A DNA stretch of 34,157 nucleotides, taken from NCBI GenBank assembly GCA_009881065.1, contig WXFE01000039.1, positions 1 through 34,157 on the forward strand. The letters run 5' to 3'. The stretch comes from Bacteroidales bacterium (lineage in GTDB: Bacteria > Bacteroidota > Bacteroidia > Bacteroidales > VadinHA17). Under the pieces are notes generated by a model. The model ran no database searches, was not told the origin of the DNA, and saw nothing but the letters and a program-made list of their open reading frames with translations. Positions 24,528-33,810 of this stretch are shown here, in pieces. The position numbers and the translations under genes are program-made. Position 1 is the stretch's first letter; each line of letters starts with the position of its first letter.

Positions 24528-27500
24528 ATGGCCAAAATTATTAAAAAAATCATCAGGGGCCTTCTCATCATAACAGCAGTGCTGGTTGTGGTGCCGCTGA
24601 TTCTCTTCCTGCTGCTTCAGACGCCGCTGATCCAGACCTGGACGGTAAACAGAGTGACAAAGGCGGTCTCCAGGGAAACGGGAGCTGAGATCATGATAGG
24701 CAGGGTTTCATACTCACTGTGGCATGAGATTGTTCTTGATGATGTACTGTTGAAGGACCTGAACGGTGATACCATCATTGCTGCCCGCAAGGTTGATATG
24801 AGGCTGCGTGAGATCAGACCATCACAAAAGATTTACAAATTCAGAACCATTGACCTTCACGAGCCCGATTTCAGGATGATCAGGGACACTGCCGGGGTCA
24901 TGAATCTGACTGCCTATCTCCAGTCACTGAAGAGTGACCGGGAGCATGACAGCACAAGGAACATTGAGATACATTTTGCTGATATTGACCTGCTGAACGG
25001 ATCCTTTACACTGTCAGACATGTCTGACACCGTCGGGGTTATACCGGGTGGCGTCAACTACAGGAACATGTATATCAGGCATATCACCGGAAAAGTCAAT
25101 GATCTCAGGGTAATACCCGACTCTGTAAGCATGGTGATAAGGGGGCTGGCGTTTCAAGAAGACGGCGGATTTATCAGCAGGAGTCTTGATATGAATATGG
25201 CGGTGGCTGAGAGCGACCTCTACTTCAGGGATTTTGACCTGCTCACCGACTCAAGCGCCATTTCTGCTGAAAAGATCCTGATTATGCCCCGTGAAAAAGA
25301 TTCATGGAAGGATTTCATCAATGATGTAAGGCTTGACTTCCTGTTTGATAATTCCATCGTAAATACCTCTGACATCTCATATTTTGTCAGGCCCCTTAAC
25401 GGGGTCAGTGAGAAGGTCAGTTTCTCAGGCAGGGTGACCGGCACCGTTGCAGAGATGAAAGGGAAGAATATCAGGATTGACTATGAGAGCTCCACCAGGC
25501 TGCGGTTCGATTTTGACATTTCCGGACTTCCTGAGATAAACGACAGTTATCTGTACATCAGTTTCACCGACATGAAAACCCGTGCTGCAGATATCGAACG
25601 GTTCACCCTTCCGGGCAGGAAGCCGTTCAGGCTGCCAGCAGTTGCTCATGACATAGGGCTGGTCACCTACAAGGGAAGCTTTACAGGATTCACCACTGAC
25701 TTTGTCTCTTTCGGCAGATTCACCACTGAAAGGGGTACGTTTGACACAGACCTCTCGCTTAAGCCTGACGGGCGAAACGCCTTCGGATTCAGGGGTTCTC
25801 TCAGAACCAGTGCTGTTGATCTCGGGTACATGACAAAAAAGAGTGAGATGTTCGGCGGGCTGTGGATGCATGCAGAGGTTGACGGAACAATGAAGTCATT
25901 CCGCCATCTCTCGGCAAACATCAACGGGGTGATAGACAGTGTAGAGATAAACAAATACCTATACAGGAACATCACTGTATCAGGGACCTATGCAAACAAG
26001 ATCTGGGATGGCAGTGTTGAGGTGAATGAGCCAAATATCAGGATGAGCCTTCTCGGCAGGTTTGATCTTGAAAAGAGCAAGCCGGAGTTTGATTTCACCA
26101 TGAACCTTGCCAGTGCAGACCTGCACACTCTGAACCTTGTGACGAAAGATTCCATCTTCAGGGCCACGGCGCTTCTCACTGCCAATTTCAGGGGCAACTC
26201 AATGGAAAACCTGGAAGGAGACCTGAGGCTTATCAACTCGACTCTTGAGAACTCAAACGGGAAGCTCAACATATATGATTTCCTTGTCAGTTCCGAAATC
26301 GTCGGCGGTGTGCCTTTCCTGAAGCTCAGGTCAGATTTTGCCGATGCTGATGTGAGGGGAAAATACTCCGTTGATGCCATAAAAAGGAGCGTCGCAGAGA
26401 TCAAGGCAGACCTTTTCCCTTCGAGGTTCAGTAAACCTGTAGCCAGAAAGGGTGAGTCAACATCCGAGGCGATGTTCTCCCTGGATACCAGGATCAAGAG
26501 GATTGACAGACTGAATGAGTTTTTCGGGACTGGCCTCAGTATCTCGGAAGGAACGCTTATCACTGGTCACTTCTGGTCAGACCGTCCGGAGGTCATTGCC
26601 GGGATTGAGGCAGATGCGGTAACATACCTGGGTGTACGAATGGGCCGTCTGAACATGACAGGTTCGTTACAAAATGGCAGCATGAAGCTGGACCTGGCAG
26701 CAGATACAGTGACGCTGCCTGACAATTCGGAGCTGGGAAATTTCGCCCTGGGTGCCATAAGCAGCAATGACACAATTGACCTGGGCATGAACTGGGATAA
26801 TCATGACAACGGGCGTACCCTGGGAGAGATCAGAGTCAGGGGATTCTTCGGTCACAGTGCCGGCAACCTGCCATCACTGACGGTTGCCGTGCTTCCTGCC
26901 AGTCTGACTGTCAACAGCTCACAGTGGAATATCACTCCTGCCAGGATCGTAATTGATTCTGTCAGCGCCTATTTCGACAATATACTTGTAAGCAGCAGGA
27001 CAAAATATTTCAGTCTGGGAGGCAGGCTCTCGAAAGACCCCGATGAGAAGCTGACCCTGACGTTCGAGGGACTTAACATGTCATATCTGAACAACCTCCT
27101 CCAGGGGAAGCAGGACACAAAGAAACCTGCCCAGATGAAGTTTGAAGGGACTATGAGCGGCAATCTCACCCTGTCAGATGTTTACAATAATCTACTTTTT
27201 GAAAGCAGCATAAATATCACTGACTTCAGGCTGAACGACAACAACTATGGCCTTATGACCATTATCAGCGAATGGGATCCGGGAAGAAAGGTGGCGGTAA
27301 TCAATATGGGCAATGACTTTGCCGGGAAGAAGCTCATTGATGTCAGCGGAACCTATTCGCCCACGGCACGTGTAATTGACATTTCTGCTTCGGCATCTGA
27401 TCTGCCGCTTGATGTTCTCAATCCGTTTCTCAGCTCTTTTGCTTCGGATATCAGGGGTTTCGGAACGGGAACCATCAGGCTGAATGGAAAGTTGCGGCAA

Positions 27501-29048
27501 CTGGAGATGACCGGAGCAGTAATGGCGCATGATGCCTCAATGAAGATCGATTTTCTTCAGACCCGATACAGTTTCTCTGACAGCGTAAGGTTTTCGCCTG
27601 CAGGCATCATCCTGAGGAATATCAATATTTATGATACACAGAAAAATCAGGGCATGATCAACGGTATGATCACGCACCGTGCATTCAGGAATTTTGGTGT
27701 GAGCCTTGACATAAATATGGACAAAATGCTGGTTCTCAACACCAGGCCAAAGGACAATGACAGTTTTTACGGCACCGCATATGCTTCAGGTTATGCAGGG
27801 ATAAGGGGTAATGATGAGAAGCTGGTTTTCAATATCTCGGCCCGGACGGCTCCGGACACTGAATTCTTTGTGCCGCTGAACTCATCGGCCAAAGTAAGTG
27901 ACTATCCCTTCATTGAGTTTTTGAAACCTGCCGGGGAGACCGGTAAGCAGGAGCAGGCTGACAGGCATGGCAGTTTTGTGAGGCAGGAAGAGGGAAGCAA
28001 GATCGAGCTGAACTTCGACCTTGACGTATCGCCTGAAGCCGAGGTGCAGCTTATCCTTGACGAAACATCCGGAGGTGTCATCAGGGGAAAAGGTGAAGGC
28101 AAGCTGAACATCTCACTGAACTCAAGGGGTGACATACGTATGGCCGGAGACTATGTGATAAGTGAAGGAGATTACCTCTTCACTCTTGGAAATATACTCA
28201 ACAAGAGGTTTGCAGTGGAAAAGGGAGGGACAGTCTCGTGGAACGGGGCCATTGAAGATGCCAGCCTGGATATCAGGGCCCTGTACAAGACCAAGGCATC
28301 ACTCTCGGAGATATTCGGGGAGGAGGAATTCACCGAGCTTAAGGCCAAGATGCCGGTCGAATGCGTTCTCAGTCTCTCGGGAAGGCTCCTGAATCCGGGA
28401 ATCAGCTTTGACATCAGTCTACCTACCGCTGACGAGCGCACCCGTGAGCTGCTGAGACTGGCCATTGACACAGAGGAGGAGCTCAGGCGCCAGTTTCTTT
28501 ACCTGCTGGTAATGAACAGCTTTTGCCCTGATCCTTCACTTTACAATTCAGGCGCTGCCACAGGCACACCGTTGGCTCAGGGGGGATATGCCGCATCACC
28601 AATTGCAGGTGGCGTCACAACCACTACCGAGATGCTTTCCAACCAGGTCAGCAACTGGCTGTCACAGATAAGCAATGATTTTGACATAGGCTTCAGCTAC
28701 AGACCCGGGAGCGAGCTCACCGACCAGGAGGTGGAGCTGGCTCTCTCAACGCAGTTGCTGAATGACAAGGTTACCGTCAACGGGAACGTAGACGTGCGGG
28801 GAAACCAGTCAAACACCTACACCAAGAATATTACCGGCGAGTTCACGGTGGAGGTCAGACTTACCGATATGCTCAGGTTCAAGGTATTCAATCGTTCGAA
28901 TCACAACCTCTATTACCAGGTTCATCCTTACACCCAGGGGGTGGGACTTTTTTTCAGACGCGATTTCAGCACGCTGAAAGACCTTTTCATCAGACCGGAT
29001 GAGAAGAAGAAAAAGGTCAATGGTGACGGGGAGTCAGGGAAGGATTAA
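24528..29048 (+). CDS. tamB: TamB-like translocation/assembly module protein
   Basis: This is a very large AsmA/TamB-type envelope protein (1506 residues) anchored in the inner membrane by one helix (about 8-31) and reaching across the periplasm as a beta-helix-like groove. In E. coli such proteins help insert outer-membrane proteins and move phospholipids. The chain is rich in repeated beta-strand segments, and the C-terminal about 400 residues are the conserved TamB domain, with GEGKLNISLNSRGDIRMAGDY, then VISEGDYLF, SLSGRLLNPGISFDI and LLRLAIDTEEELRRQFLYLL. No TamA is seen next to it. ExbB, ExbD and a TonB-like gene follow after 126 bases. Confidence 0.92.
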   Translation: MAKIIKKIIRGLLIITAVLVVVPLILFLLLQTPLIQTWTVNRVTKAVSRETGAEIMIGRVSYSLWHEIVLDDVLLKDLNGDTIIAARKVDMRLREIRPSQKIYKFRTIDLHEPDFRMIRDTAGVMNLTAYLQSLKSDREHDSTRNIEIHFADIDLLNGSFTLSDMSDTVGVIPGGVNYRNMYIRHITGKVNDLRVIPDSVSMVIRGLAFQEDGGFISRSLDMNMAVAESDLYFRDFDLLTDSSAISAEKILIMPREKDSWKDFINDVRLDFLFDNSIVNTSDISYFVRPLNGVSEKVSFSGRVTGTVAEMKGKNIRIDYESSTRLRFDFDISGLPEINDSYLYISFTDMKTRAADIERFTLPGRKPFRLPAVAHDIGLVTYKGSFTGFTTDFVSFGRFTTERGTFDTDLSLKPDGRNAFGFRGSLRTSAVDLGYMTKKSEMFGGLWMHAEVDGTMKSFRHLSANINGVIDSVEINKYLYRNITVSGTYANKIWDGSVEVNEPNIRMSLLGRFDLEKSKPEFDFTMNLASADLHTLNLVTKDSIFRATALLTANFRGNSMENLEGDLRLINSTLENSNGKLNIYDFLVSSEIVGGVPFLKLRSDFADADVRGKYSVDAIKRSVAEIKADLFPSRFSKPVARKGESTSEAMFSLDTRIKRIDRLNEFFGTGLSISEGTLITGHFWSDRPEVIAGIEADAVTYLGVRMGRLNMTGSLQNGSMKLDLAADTVTLPDNSELGNFALGAISSNDTIDLGMNWDNHDNGRTLGEIRVRGFFGHSAGNLPSLTVAVLPASLTVNSSQWNITPARIVIDSVSAYFDNILVSSRTKYFSLGGRLSKDPDEKLTLTFEGLNMSYLNNLLQGKQDTKKPAQMKFEGTMSGNLTLSDVYNNLLFESSINITDFRLNDNNYGLMTIISEWDPGRKVAVINMGNDFAGKKLIDVSGTYSPTARVIDISASASDLPLDVLNPFLSSFASDIRGFGTGTIRLNGKLRQLEMTGAVMAHDASMKIDFLQTRYSFSDSVRFSPAGIILRNINIYDTQKNQGMINGMITHRAFRNFGVSLDINMDKMLVLNTRPKDNDSFYGTAYASGYAGIRGNDEKLVFNISARTAPDTEFFVPLNSSAKVSDYPFIEFLKPAGETGKQEQADRHGSFVRQEEGSKIELNFDLDVSPEAEVQLILDETSGGVIRGKGEGKLNISLNSRGDIRMAGDYVISEGDYLFTLGNILNKRFAVEKGGTVSWNGAIEDASLDIRALYKTKASLSEIFGEEEFTELKAKMPVECVLSLSGRLLNPGISFDISLPTADERTRELLRLAIDTEEELRRQFLYLLVMNSFCPDPSLYNSGAATGTPLAQGGYAASPIAGGVTTTTEMLSNQVSNWLSQISNDFDIGFSYRPGSELTDQEVELALSTQLLNDKVTVNGNVDVRGNQSNTYTKNITGEFTVEVRLTDMLRFKVFNRSNHNLYYQVHPYTQGVGLFFRRDFSTLKDLFIRPDEKKKKVNGDGESGKD

Positions 29049-29115
29049 TATTTCAACAATGAACCCGTTTTATCAACAACAGGATACTTACAGGGGATGA
29101 ACTCCGTTTTTTACT

Positions 29116-29123
29116 ATATTCGC
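29116..29123 (+). promoter_or_regulatory. Possible -7 element (TATATTCG) before exbB
   Basis: TATATTCG differs from TAnnTTTG at one base and lies 51 bases before the ATG at 29175. No -33 TTG was seen. This is a weak call; transcription could also come from tamB. Confidence 0.3.
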
Positions 29124-29174
29124 GCGATGATACGCCAAAGCAAGTCAAACTGTTAACATCTTAAACCAAGAAAA

Positions 29175-29867
29175 ATGATATCAGCAGCTATTTTATTACA
29201 GGGAACACCAGTCACTGAAGCCACTGAAGTCACAAAAGAGGCAACAATGTCACTGGCTGATCTTTACCTGGCAGGAGGATGGGTGATGTATCTCATCACA
29301 CTGCTCTCCTTTGTTGCACTTTACATTTTTATTGAGAGGTATCTGGTGATCAAGAAGGCATCAAAGAGTGATGCCAACTTCATGAACCGCATAAAGGACT
29401 ACATGTATGAAGGCAAGGTTGATGCGGCGTTGCAGCTCTGCAGGAGGACCGACTCACCGCAGGCCCGGATGGTTGAGAAGGGGATCACCCGTCTCGGCAG
29501 GCCTCTGGCCGATGTGACGGTTGCCATAGAGAATGTGGGCAGGCTGGAGGTTCACAAGCTTGAGAAGAGGTTCCCGACACTGGCAACAATTGCCGGAGCC
29601 GCTCCCCTGATGGGATTCTTTGGAACGGTGATAGGTATGGTACAGGCATTCTATGAAATGTCACAGGCAGGAAGCAGCCTTGACATAAGCACCCTCAGCG
29701 GAGGTATCTATACCGCGCTCATTACCACGGTGGGGGGGCTGATACTTGGGATTCTCGCTTATTTCGGGTACAACCAGCTGGTTGTCAAGGTTGAAAATGT
29801 AGTGTTCCAGCTTGAAACAACCTCAACTGAGTTCCTCGATATCCTCAATGAACCTGTAAAAGAGTAA
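29175..29867 (+). CDS. exbB: MotA/TolQ/ExbB proton channel family protein
   Basis: ExbB forms a pentameric proton channel that drives TonB or TolA. The 230-residue protein has three membrane segments (about 33-55, 120-145 and 160-185), a cytoplasmic loop with the PQARMVEKGI region, and the core motif ATIAGAAPLMGFFGTVIGM followed by GGIYTALITTVGGL. Before the first helix is a longer N-terminus of about 30 residues (QGTPVTEATEVTKEA), with a second Met at 29247 as an alternative start. exbD starts three bases after its stop. Confidence 0.94.
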   Translation: MISAAILLQGTPVTEATEVTKEATMSLADLYLAGGWVMYLITLLSFVALYIFIERYLVIKKASKSDANFMNRIKDYMYEGKVDAALQLCRRTDSPQARMVEKGITRLGRPLADVTVAIENVGRLEVHKLEKRFPTLATIAGAAPLMGFFGTVIGMVQAFYEMSQAGSSLDISTLSGGIYTALITTVGGLILGILAYFGYNQLVVKVENVVFQLETTSTEFLDILNEPVKE

Positions 29868-29870
29868 CTG

Positions 29871-30263
29871 ATGGCAATTACGAACAAGAATAAAGTCAGT
29901 ATTCAGTTCAGCAATGCAGGCATGTCTGATATCGTGTTCCTGCTTCTGCTGTTCTTCATGCTGACCTCTACCCTGGTTCACCCGACAGCCCTGAAGCTGC
30001 TGTTGCCCAAGGGTACGACCCAGTCCTCAGCCCGTCCGATGACCACAGTATCAATTACAAAGGATCTTCAGTATTACATTGAAGATCAGCCCATCGATCT
30101 TGAATTCCTGGAGTCTGCATTGAGGTCGAGGGTTCAGGACAGTCCCGAGATATACATTTCGGTGCATGCTGACAGGAGTGTTCCTATAGAGTATGTAGTC
30201 AACGTGATGAACATAGCCGCAAAAAACCAGTTCAAGCTAATTCTTGCCACTACTCCGAAATAA
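29871..30263 (+). CDS. exbD: ExbD/TolR biopolymer transport protein
   Basis: This is the partner of ExbB. It has a single membrane helix with the proton-carrying Asp20 in SDIVFLLLLFFMLTS and a periplasmic domain (about 50-130) ending in YISVHADRSVPIEYVVNVM. The length of 130 residues is normal. The downstream tonB-like frame begins inside its last codons. Confidence 0.94.
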   Translation: MAITNKNKVSIQFSNAGMSDIVFLLLLFFMLTSTLVHPTALKLLLPKGTTQSSARPMTTVSITKDLQYYIEDQPIDLEFLESALRSRVQDSPEIYISVHADRSVPIEYVVNVMNIAAKNQFKLILATTPK

Positions 30264-31146
30264 TACAAGTGAGCCTCTTACAAAGGAGAGGAAGCAGGGC
30301 TTGATCTTCAGCGCCCTGACTCACCTTCTTCTTGCCATTCTCATCATTTTCGTCACATTCCGGGTGAGGATACCTGATCCGGTTGAGGAGGGTCTTCTTG
30401 TCAACTTTGGATTTGATGAGACAGGTGAAGGATTGTTTGAACCGGCACCGGAGCCTGTATCTCCTCCCCCTCCGCCTGAATCTGCAGGGGAGCAGGGAGG
30501 TGAGGAAGCGCTTTTGACACAGGATTTCGAGGAGGCTGTGGAAGTAGAAAAAAAAGAGCCCGGTCCTGAGGAGATCAAACGGCTGGCTGAGGCGCGTGAG
30601 GCAGAGATAAAAAGGCAACTGGAGGCTGAGGCCAGGGCTGAGGCTGAGCGGAAGCGCCTGGAACAGGAGGAGGCCGAGAGACGGAAGCGGGAGGAGGAGC
30701 AGCGCCGCATTGACCAGCAGAATGCCAGGGCCAGGGGCGCCTTCAGCAATGCAGGCAATGTGGGTACCTCAGGCCAGAACCAGGGTATAGCAGGCGGGCA
30801 GGGCAACCAGGGAGTTGAGTCAGGTACTCCTGATGCACCAAATTACGGGCCGGGAGGCGGGCAGGGTACAGACGGCATATCTTTTGACCTCGGGGGAAGG
30901 AAGGCACAGTCACTCATCAGACCTCCCTATGACCTGCAGAAAGAGGGAGTTGTTGTTGTTGCGATAACGGTTGACCGTTCCGGAAAGGTTACTGATGCAA
31001 CGCCAGGCATCAAGGGATCGACCACACTTGAGGTGGACCTCCTCAAGCTGGCAAAGGAAGCTGCGCTGAAGACCAGGTTTGAAAGCAGCAATAATGCTCC
31101 CATCATTCAGAAAGGGACAATCACCTACGTTTTCCGTCTCAAATAG
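30244..31146 (+). CDS. TonB/TolA-like energy transducer with non-ATG start
   Basis: This couples the ExbBD motor to the outer membrane. The order is a membrane helix (about 18-41), a Pro-rich stretch (SPPPPPE near 72), a long Glu/Lys/Arg helix (about 105-165) as in TolA, a Gly-rich linker with GNQG and GGGQG, and a C-terminal TonB-like domain from about 215 (RPPYDLQKEGVVVVAITVD). I saw no ATG or GTG in this frame before the membrane helix. The only candidates are TTG 30244, which overlaps exbD by 20 bases, and TTG 30301, which would start at the helix itself. I give the former with doubt. Total length is 300 residues. The TolA-like helix makes a Tol-type function as likely as TonB. Confidence 0.85.
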   Translation: MPLLRNNTSEPLTKERKQGLIFSALTHLLLAILIIFVTFRVRIPDPVEEGLLVNFGFDETGEGLFEPAPEPVSPPPPPESAGEQGGEEALLTQDFEEAVEVEKKEPGPEEIKRLAEAREAEIKRQLEAEARAEAERKRLEQEEAERRKREEEQRRIDQQNARARGAFSNAGNVGTSGQNQGIAGGQGNQGVESGTPDAPNYGPGGGQGTDGISFDLGGRKAQSLIRPPYDLQKEGVVVVAITVDRSGKVTDATPGIKGSTTLEVDLLKLAKEAALKTRFESSNNAPIIQKGTITYVFRLK

Positions 31147-31158
31147 AATTCTTCTGTT

Positions 31159-31932
31159 TCAGAACCACCCTGCCACCAGATCATAGAGTCCGGTGAGTTC
31201 AATTGCCGAGACCATGATGCATACAAGCAGTATTACACGTACTACTTTAGGGCCCCAGCTTACTGCCACCTTCGAGCCGAGCCAGGCTCCCGCACCCTGC
31301 CCTACAGCCAGGATGATGCCATAGAGATAATAAATCTGGTTGCTGAAGACAAATACAACCAGTGATATGGCAGTCATGACAGCCACAATCAGCGATTTAT
31401 GGGCGTTGGCCCTGGTCAGGCCCATGCCGGTCCCGAGCACCAGCGCCGCCAGCAGGAAAAAGCCCACCCCGGCCTGGATAAAACCGCCATATATGCCGAT
31501 GATGAAAAACAACACTGGCACCCACCACCGCCGCTGCATGATCGCAGATTGAGCCTGGTCACGCAACCACTTTTCAGGCTTGTAAAGTATCACAAAGAAC
31601 ATGAAGACAAGCAGTCCGGCTATCAGAAGCTCCATCACTCTTTCATTGATCTTCACTGCTATCAGTGCACCCAGGAGGGCTCCGACTATGGAAGGCGCTG
31701 ACATCCAGAGACTTTCTCTTACTGTATAGATATTTTGCCTTCTAAAGCTAACGCTGCTGACCAGGCTCTGGATGAAGACACCGATTCGGTTGGTGCCATT
31801 TGCAATATTGGCAGGCAGGCCGAGGAACATCAGGAGAGGCAGGGTAAGCAGTGAGCCGCCGCCGGCAAGAGTGTTGACAAAGCCTGCAAAGATGCCGGCG
31901 GCTATTACAGCCAGGTACATGTACCATTCCAT
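31159..31932 (-). CDS. TSUP family permease (TauE/SafE)
   Basis: The 257-residue protein has about eight membrane helices with the family opening GFVNTLAGGGSLLTLPLL and, in the second half, the repeated motif GIYGGFIQAGVGFFLL. Family members export sulfite, sulfonates or other small anions. The gene begins 12 bases after the stop of the receiver-domain gene on the same strand, so they are probably co-transcribed. It converges on the tonB-like gene with a gap of only 12 bases, without a visible terminator between them. Confidence 0.92.
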   Translation of the reverse strand: MEWYMYLAVIAAGIFAGFVNTLAGGGSLLTLPLLMFLGLPANIANGTNRIGVFIQSLVSSVSFRRQNIYTVRESLWMSAPSIVGALLGALIAVKINERVMELLIAGLLVFMFFVILYKPEKWLRDQAQSAIMQRRWWVPVLFFIIGIYGGFIQAGVGFFLLAALVLGTGMGLTRANAHKSLIVAVMTAISLVVFVFSNQIYYLYGIILAVGQGAGAWLGSKVAVSWGPKVVRVILLVCIMVSAIELTGLYDLVAGWF

Positions 31933-31944
31933 ATTTGCCGGAGC

Positions 31945-32343
31945 CTATCTTTCCAGGACGTCCTTAACTGCCATCAGAAGATTGTCAATCAGGTCAGTAT
32001 CCTTTATGACGTAGTCAGCTATCCCCTTTCGTGCAAACTCGAGGACCACCTCTCCCTTCTCCTGGGCTGAAAGCATGACGACGGGAACTTCCGGAGCAAT
32101 CCTGGTAATTTCGTCATAGGCTTCCATTCCATTCATGGGAGTTTCACCCTCTTTCAGGAAATAGTAGTCAAGGATGATCAGGTCAGGAATATCACCGAGT
32201 GCAGCGATGCAATCCTCGGCATAGGAAAATGCCCTCACAGAATAACCATTGCCTTCCAGCCTGCCTGAGACCAGGCTGGTAACGACAGGATCATCATCAA
32301 CCACATATATAAGGATGTCAGTCCGGGCGCCAGCTTTTTCCAT
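31945..32343 (-). CDS. Stand-alone response-regulator receiver domain
   Basis: This is a single receiver domain with no output module. It shows the acidic patch DDD (16-18), phosphoacceptor Asp59 in LIILDYYF, Ser92 in VVMLSAQE and Lys114 in VIKDTD, so it should be phosphorylated. Such proteins relay phosphate or act by protein binding. No histidine kinase is in the window. It is co-directional with the TSUP permease downstream, and both follow glyA. A TAnnTTTG element overlaps the glyA stop just upstream. Confidence 0.92.
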   Translation of the reverse strand: MEKAGARTDILIYVVDDDPVVTSLVSGRLEGNGYSVRAFSYAEDCIAALGDIPDLIILDYYFLKEGETPMNGMEAYDEITRIAPEVPVVMLSAQEKGEVVLEFARKGIADYVIKDTDLIDNLLMAVKDVLER

Positions 32344-32368
32344 AACTGCAAAACTACAAAAGGAATTA

Positions 32369-32376
32369 CAAATTTA
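32369..32376 (-). promoter_or_regulatory. Bacteroidota -7 element (TAAATTTG) for the receiver/TSUP pair
   Basis: On the minus strand TAAATTTG lies 25 bases before the ATG at 32343, directly after the glyA stop. A second match, TAGTTTTG (32356-32349), lies so close to the ATG that it would give a nearly leaderless transcript. The -33 element is not evident for either. Confidence 0.4.
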
Positions 32377-33657
32377 CTAGTATGCAAAAAGAGGGAGGTC
32401 TTTCATCATTTTCACCACCTTTGCTCCCACTGATGCTATCACTGATTCATTTTCAATGTTAACCAGTACCTCATCAATGAGCTGAACGATGGTTCCCATG
32501 TCACCCTCCTTCAGTCCGCGGGTTGTGATGGCAGGGGTACCTACCCTTATTCCTGAGGTAAGGAACGGCGAGCGGGAGTCGAACGGCACCATGTTTTTAT
32601 TGAGCGTGATGTGTGCCCTTGTCAGGGTATTTTCAACCTTCCTGCCTGAAATTTCCGGGAAGCGTGTTCTCAGGTCGATCAGCATCGAATGGTTGTCTGT
32701 TCCGCCCGAGATCACCTTGTAACCCAGGGCGATGAATGCTTCGGCCATCACTGCGGCATTTTTCTTCACCTGCTGCTGGTAGGTCCGGAACTCAGGTTTA
32801 AGCGCTTCTCCGAATGAGACGGCTTTGGCTGCGATAACATGCTCCAGTGGTCCGCCCTGTATTCCGGGGAACACGGCTGAGTTAAACATTGCCGACATCA
32901 TTTTGATCTCGCCCTTGGGAGTGGTCACGCCCCATGGGTTGGGGAAGTCGGTTCCCATGAGGATAATTCCTCCGCGTGGCCCCCTGAGGGTTTTATGTGT
33001 TGTTGAGGTAACAACATGTGCATGGCGAAGCGGGTTATCGAGCAATCCTGCTGCTATAAGGCCGGCAGGGTGCGCCATGTCAATCATGAGCATAGCCCCG
33101 ACCTTGTCGGCAATAGCGCGCATCCTTGCATAGTCCCATTCCCTGGAGTATGCAGAAGCACCGCCCACTATCAGTTTTGGTTTTTCGCGGAGGGCAATCT
33201 CCTCCATCATATCATAGTCAACACGGCCGGTCTCCTCCTTCACCCCGTAAGCGACCGGATTATACAGTATGCCTGATGAGTTAACCGGAGACCCGTGCGA
33301 GAGGTGACCTCCATGTGCCAGATTCAATCCCAGGAAGGTATCACCCGGTTTGAGTATTGTCAGGAAGACAGCCATGTTTGCCTGGGCCCCTGAGTGAGGC
33401 TGTACGTTTGCATATTCTGCATTGAAGAGTTTCTTCAGCCTGTCAATTGCAAGCTGTTCAACCTCATCAACAACCTCACACCCGCCGTAATACCTTGCCC
33501 TGGGGTAACCTTCCGCGTACTTGTTGGTAAGCACGGACCCCATTGCCTCAAGCACCTGCGGGCTGACGAAGTTTTCCGATGCGATGAGTTCAAGACCTTC
33601 AGTCTGACGTCTGCGTTCGCGGTCGATCAGTTCAAATATTACGCTGTCTCTTTCCAT
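32377..33657 (-). CDS. glyA: Serine hydroxymethyltransferase
   Basis: GlyA interconverts serine and glycine with tetrahydrofolate and feeds one-carbon units. The 426-residue protein has the N-terminal [13 protein letters not shown], the tyrosine motif [16 protein letters not shown], and PLP lysine Lys222 in [13 protein letters not shown] start at ATG 33657 (MERDSV); an upstream Met at 33729 adds 24 residues that run through the promoter. Length and motifs are normal for bacteria. A -7 element lies 70 bases upstream. Confidence 0.97.
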   Translation of the reverse strand: MERDSVIFELIDRERRRQTEGLELIASENFVSPQVLEAMGSVLTNKYAEGYPRARYYGGCEVVDEVEQLAIDRLKKLFNAEYANVQPHSGAQANMAVFLTILKPGDTFLGLNLAHGGHLSHGSPVNSSGILYNPVAYGVKEETGRVDYDMMEEIALREKPKLIVGGASAYSREWDYARMRAIADKVGAMLMIDMAHPAGLIAAGLLDNPLRHAHVVTSTTHKTLRGPRGGIILMGTDFPNPWGVTTPKGEIKMMSAMFNSAVFPGIQGGPLEHVIAAKAVSFGEALKPEFRTYQQQVKKNAAVMAEAFIALGYKVISGGTDNHSMLIDLRTRFPEISGRKVENTLTRAHITLNKNMVPFDSRSPFLTSGIRVGTPAITTRGLKEGDMGTIVQLIDEVLVNIENESVIASVGAKVVKMMKDLPLFAY

Positions 33658-33726
33658 GATTAAGAATCTTTGTTCGGTTGATAAATACCAGTTTTCTCGA
33701 GCCGGTGAACCCCGGAAATCTGCGTG

Positions 33727-33734
33727 CAAATATA
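33727..33734 (-). promoter_or_regulatory. Bacteroidota -7 element (TATATTTG) for glyA
   Basis: TATATTTG on the minus strand is an exact TAnnTTTG match and gives a leader of about 65 bases before ATG 33657. A TTTG lies 11 bases further upstream, too close for a -33 box. The element supports the shorter glyA start. Confidence 0.5.
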
Positions 33735-33810
33735 CATTATATAATCAAATTTTTTCATGACCCCCTGATGGCATTGAAGCACGCCGGGGACAGGATATTG
33801 ACAAACCGGA

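Noticed and set aside
24476..24571. N-terminal extension of TsaD
   Set aside because: It would overlap the tamB start and add 32 residues before the universal ILAIESSCDDT opening.
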